Assembly: GCA_964646985.1 (NCBI GenBank)
Contig: CAZYFI010000018.1
Span: forward strand, 1-24,261
DNA from: UBA2253 sp964646985
GTDB lineage: Bacteria; Bacillota_I; Bacilli_A; ML615J-28; CAG-698
Direction: 5' to 3'
DNA length: 24,261 nucleotides
Below are positions 22,658-24,261 of the stretch, one piece after another; position 1 is the first letter of the stretch; every line of letters starts with the position of its first letter. The notes beneath the pieces are model-generated. The model worked only from the letters and a program-made list of their open reading frames with translations, did no database searches and was not told the origin of the DNA. The translations under genes and the position numbers were made by a program.

Positions 22658-22686
22658 TTGTAATAACATGTTTAATCAAGTATAAT
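22658..22686 (+). promoter_or_regulatory. Promoter of the MFS transporter gene
   Basis: TTGTAA (22658-22663), a 17-base spacer, and a perfect TATAAT (22681-22686). An in-frame ATG at 22685 overlaps the -10 box and cannot be translated from this transcript, which supports the start at 22748. Confidence 0.68.
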
Positions 22687-22747
22687 GAAAACAATCAAAC
22701 ATCATTTATTCTGGTCAAAATTAAAAATCTTGAAAAGGAAAGAAGAT

Positions 22748-24184
22748 ATGAAATTAGATAACAAAAAAACCATTTTTGTCGGATTGGCATTTTTAATTAT
22801 TTGTATGTTTTGGCAAGTTTATGACAATATTATTGTGAAGATGCTAAACAACAACTTTGGATTCAATCAAACATGGTCTGGCGTTATTATGGCGCTTGAT
22901 AATGTTTTGGCCTTATTCTTGTTACCAATATTTGGTGTGATCTCTGACCGAACGAAAACAAAGCGTGGTAGAAGAACTCCTTTTATTTTCTGGGGAACGA
23001 TACTTTCTTCTATTTTATTTATTGGTGTTGGAATTATTGATCATCTTCAATTACAATTAATTGATGGAGCAAATATCCCTATTGTTAGAGCAATTGGCGA
23101 TACTGGTGAATATATGTATCGTGGAATTATATATGCTTCTAACGAAGCAGCAACGAAAATAAGAGCTGGAGATGTCATGGCCATTACCGAAGGAAATATC
23201 GGTATTCTAGTCGCTTTTATACTAGTGCTTTTGGTTGTATTGGTCATTATGGCAACTTACCGTACGCCTGCTGTTTCACTGATGCCTGATGTTACTCCAA
23301 AACCGCTTAGAAGCAAAGCAAATGCCATTATCAATTTAATGGGAGCTGCCGGTGGCGTTATTTCAATGGGGTTCATGGCATTATTAGCGAAAGATTATCA
23401 TAGTTATATTTTATTGTTTGTCGTGTTAGCGATTGGCATGAATTTACTACTAGGCTTATTCATGTCCAAAGTTAATGAGCCTGAATTAGTTGCGATGATG
23501 CATGAGCAATCTAAGAAATATGGACTAGAAGAAGTGCCTAAACCGCAAGAAGAAGAATCATTTGAATCTGACAAAATGTCTCCTGAAGTCAAAAAGAGTT
23601 TTTTGTTAATTATGGCTTCCATTGTTTTATGGTTTATGGCTTATAATGCTGCAACGACCAAGTTTTCAATCTATTCCCAAATTGTTCTTGATATGGGATT
23701 TATTGTGCCTTTGTTAATTGCACAAATTGCAGCAATTGCTGTTTATATTCCAATTGGCATCATTGCTAGTAAAGTAGGACGTAAAAAGACAATTTTAACA
23801 GGTATTGTGATTTTATTTGTAGCCTTTGTTCTAGGTTTTGTTGCTACTTCTGCAACAAAATTCTTAATATACTTGACGATGAGTTTAGCCGGAATTGGTT
23901 GGGCAACCATTAATGTCAATTCTTACCCGATGATTGTTGAGATGTCAAAAGGGAAGAACATAGGTAAATATACTGGTTATTATTACACGGCATCGATGTC
24001 AGCACAAATTGTAACGCCAATTTTATCAGGGGCAATGATGGACTTGATTGGAATGAAGTCATTGTTTGTCTATAGTGCAATTTTTAGTATTTTTGCATTG
24101 GTTACCATGTTGTTTGTAAAACATGGAGATTCAAAACCAATCCCTACTAAGGCCATTGAAGCTTACGAAAGCTTAGATGAATAA
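22748..24184 (+). CDS. MFS sugar transporter, SLC45/GPH-like
   Basis: A 478-residue polytopic membrane protein that should move a small solute with a cation. Twelve or so hydrophobic helices are visible. The N-terminal pattern FWQVYDNIIVKMLNN, then WSGVIMALDNVLALFLLPIFG, followed by the loop DRTKTKRGRRTPF (residues 67-79) is characteristic of the SLC45 / GPH-type sugar transporters. A second family mark is TPAVSLMPDVTPKPLRSKANA after helix 4-5 and GRKKT in the second half. The loop between about 95 and 145 is long and partly acidic. ATG 22748 is preceded by AGGAAAGAAG; the earlier ATG lies in the promoter. Relatives often neighbour glycoside hydrolases or phosphorylases, but none is in the window. 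The substrate is unknown, and its own promoter separates it from the GHMP gene. Confidence 0.82.
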   Translation: MKLDNKKTIFVGLAFLIICMFWQVYDNIIVKMLNNNFGFNQTWSGVIMALDNVLALFLLPIFGVISDRTKTKRGRRTPFIFWGTILSSILFIGVGIIDHLQLQLIDGANIPIVRAIGDTGEYMYRGIIYASNEAATKIRAGDVMAITEGNIGILVAFILVLLVVLVIMATYRTPAVSLMPDVTPKPLRSKANAIINLMGAAGGVISMGFMALLAKDYHSYILLFVVLAIGMNLLLGLFMSKVNEPELVAMMHEQSKKYGLEEVPKPQEEESFESDKMSPEVKKSFLLIMASIVLWFMAYNAATTKFSIYSQIVLDMGFIVPLLIAQIAAIAVYIPIGIIASKVGRKKTILTGIVILFVAFVLGFVATSATKFLIYLTMSLAGIGWATINVNSYPMIVEMSKGKNIGKYTGYYYTASMSAQIVTPILSGAMMDLIGMKSLFVYSAIFSIFALVTMLFVKHGDSKPIPTKAIEAYESLDE

Positions 24185-24212
24185 ATGAATATTTATAGAA
24201 GGAGGAGCCCAA

Positions 24213-24261
24213 ATGGAATTTGTAAAAGCAGTTGATGGTTTAAGCAAGTTAGTTAAGTTTG
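24213..24261 (+). CDS. Start of an uncharacterised gene, cut by the window edge
   Basis: ATG at 24213 has a strong GGAGGAG (24201-24207) five bases upstream and lies 28 bases after the transporter stop, so it is probably cotranscribed. Only 16 residues are available (MEFVKAVDGLSKLVKF). They are amphipathic and would fit a small membrane-associated protein, but I cannot name a family from so little. Confidence 0.6.
   Translation, partial: MEFVKAVDGLSKLVKF

Noticed and set aside
1..24261. CRISPR array, tRNA or rRNA gene, insertion sequence with terminal repeats, phage or retron genes
   Set aside because: I looked for regularly spaced repeats, cloverleaf-like or conserved RNA segments and transposase motifs and found none that hold up.

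Overview
The window is AT-rich bacterial DNA with dense, short-spaced genes. Shine-Dalgarno sites are strong (GGAGG or AAGGAG types), promoters have TATAAT boxes of the sigma-A type, and intrinsic terminators are compact. Gene content points to the low-GC Gram-positive / wall-less-relative branch (Bacillota or Mycoplasmatota, perhaps an Acholeplasma/Izemoplasma-like or Erysipelotrichia-like bacterium). This placement is an inference. Long genes are open under the standard bacterial code, Trp is read from TGG, and several intact genes stop at TGA, so the mycoplasma code (TGA = Trp) is not supported.

Region 1-2600 is a degraded accessory island. It holds the remains of a type IV toxin-antitoxin pair of the AbiE family (abiEi 391-1052, abiEii 1033-1978), with a likely operator-promoter in front, and then a broken XRE-type regulator (about 2184-2533). 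Each is recognisable once frameshifts and stop codons are corrected. A long bidirectional terminator (2553-2595) closes the island.

Region 2618-6261 (minus strand) is a three-gene block: a large lipoprotein with a beta-propeller domain, an ECF-type sigma factor with its own promoter, and a one-pass membrane protein overlapping the sigma gene and placed like an anti-sigma factor. It looks like a cell-surface signalling module.

Region 6384-9451 (plus) is an overlapping operon: threonine 3-dehydrogenase, glycine C-acetyltransferase (together threonine to glycine plus acetyl-CoA), and a glycerophosphodiester phosphodiesterase. A bidirectional terminator separates it from a convergent M32 carboxypeptidase (minus). 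Divergent from the latter, two overlapping genes encode a heterodimeric ABC exporter (11067-14661).

Region 14686-18886 holds a divergent ATP-type PEP carboxykinase, the MscL mechanosensitive channel, and an operon of a short-chain dehydrogenase plus two short chromate-transporter-family proteins of identical length.

Region 18896-20930 is htpG (Hsp90) under a consensus promoter whose -35 box lies inside a CIRCE element, so HrcA repression is predicted. Region 20932-24261 has a PIG-L/LmbE-type deacetylase followed by a homoserine-kinase-like GHMP protein whose ATP-loop motif is altered, then an MFS transporter of the SLC45/GPH type from its own promoter, and the first 16 codons of another gene.

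The most interesting points are the htpG CIRCE/promoter overlap, the degenerate GHMP protein, the sigma/membrane protein/propeller lipoprotein module, and the AbiE locus, where the candidate operator survives although both genes are broken. I found no convincing wholly new system.
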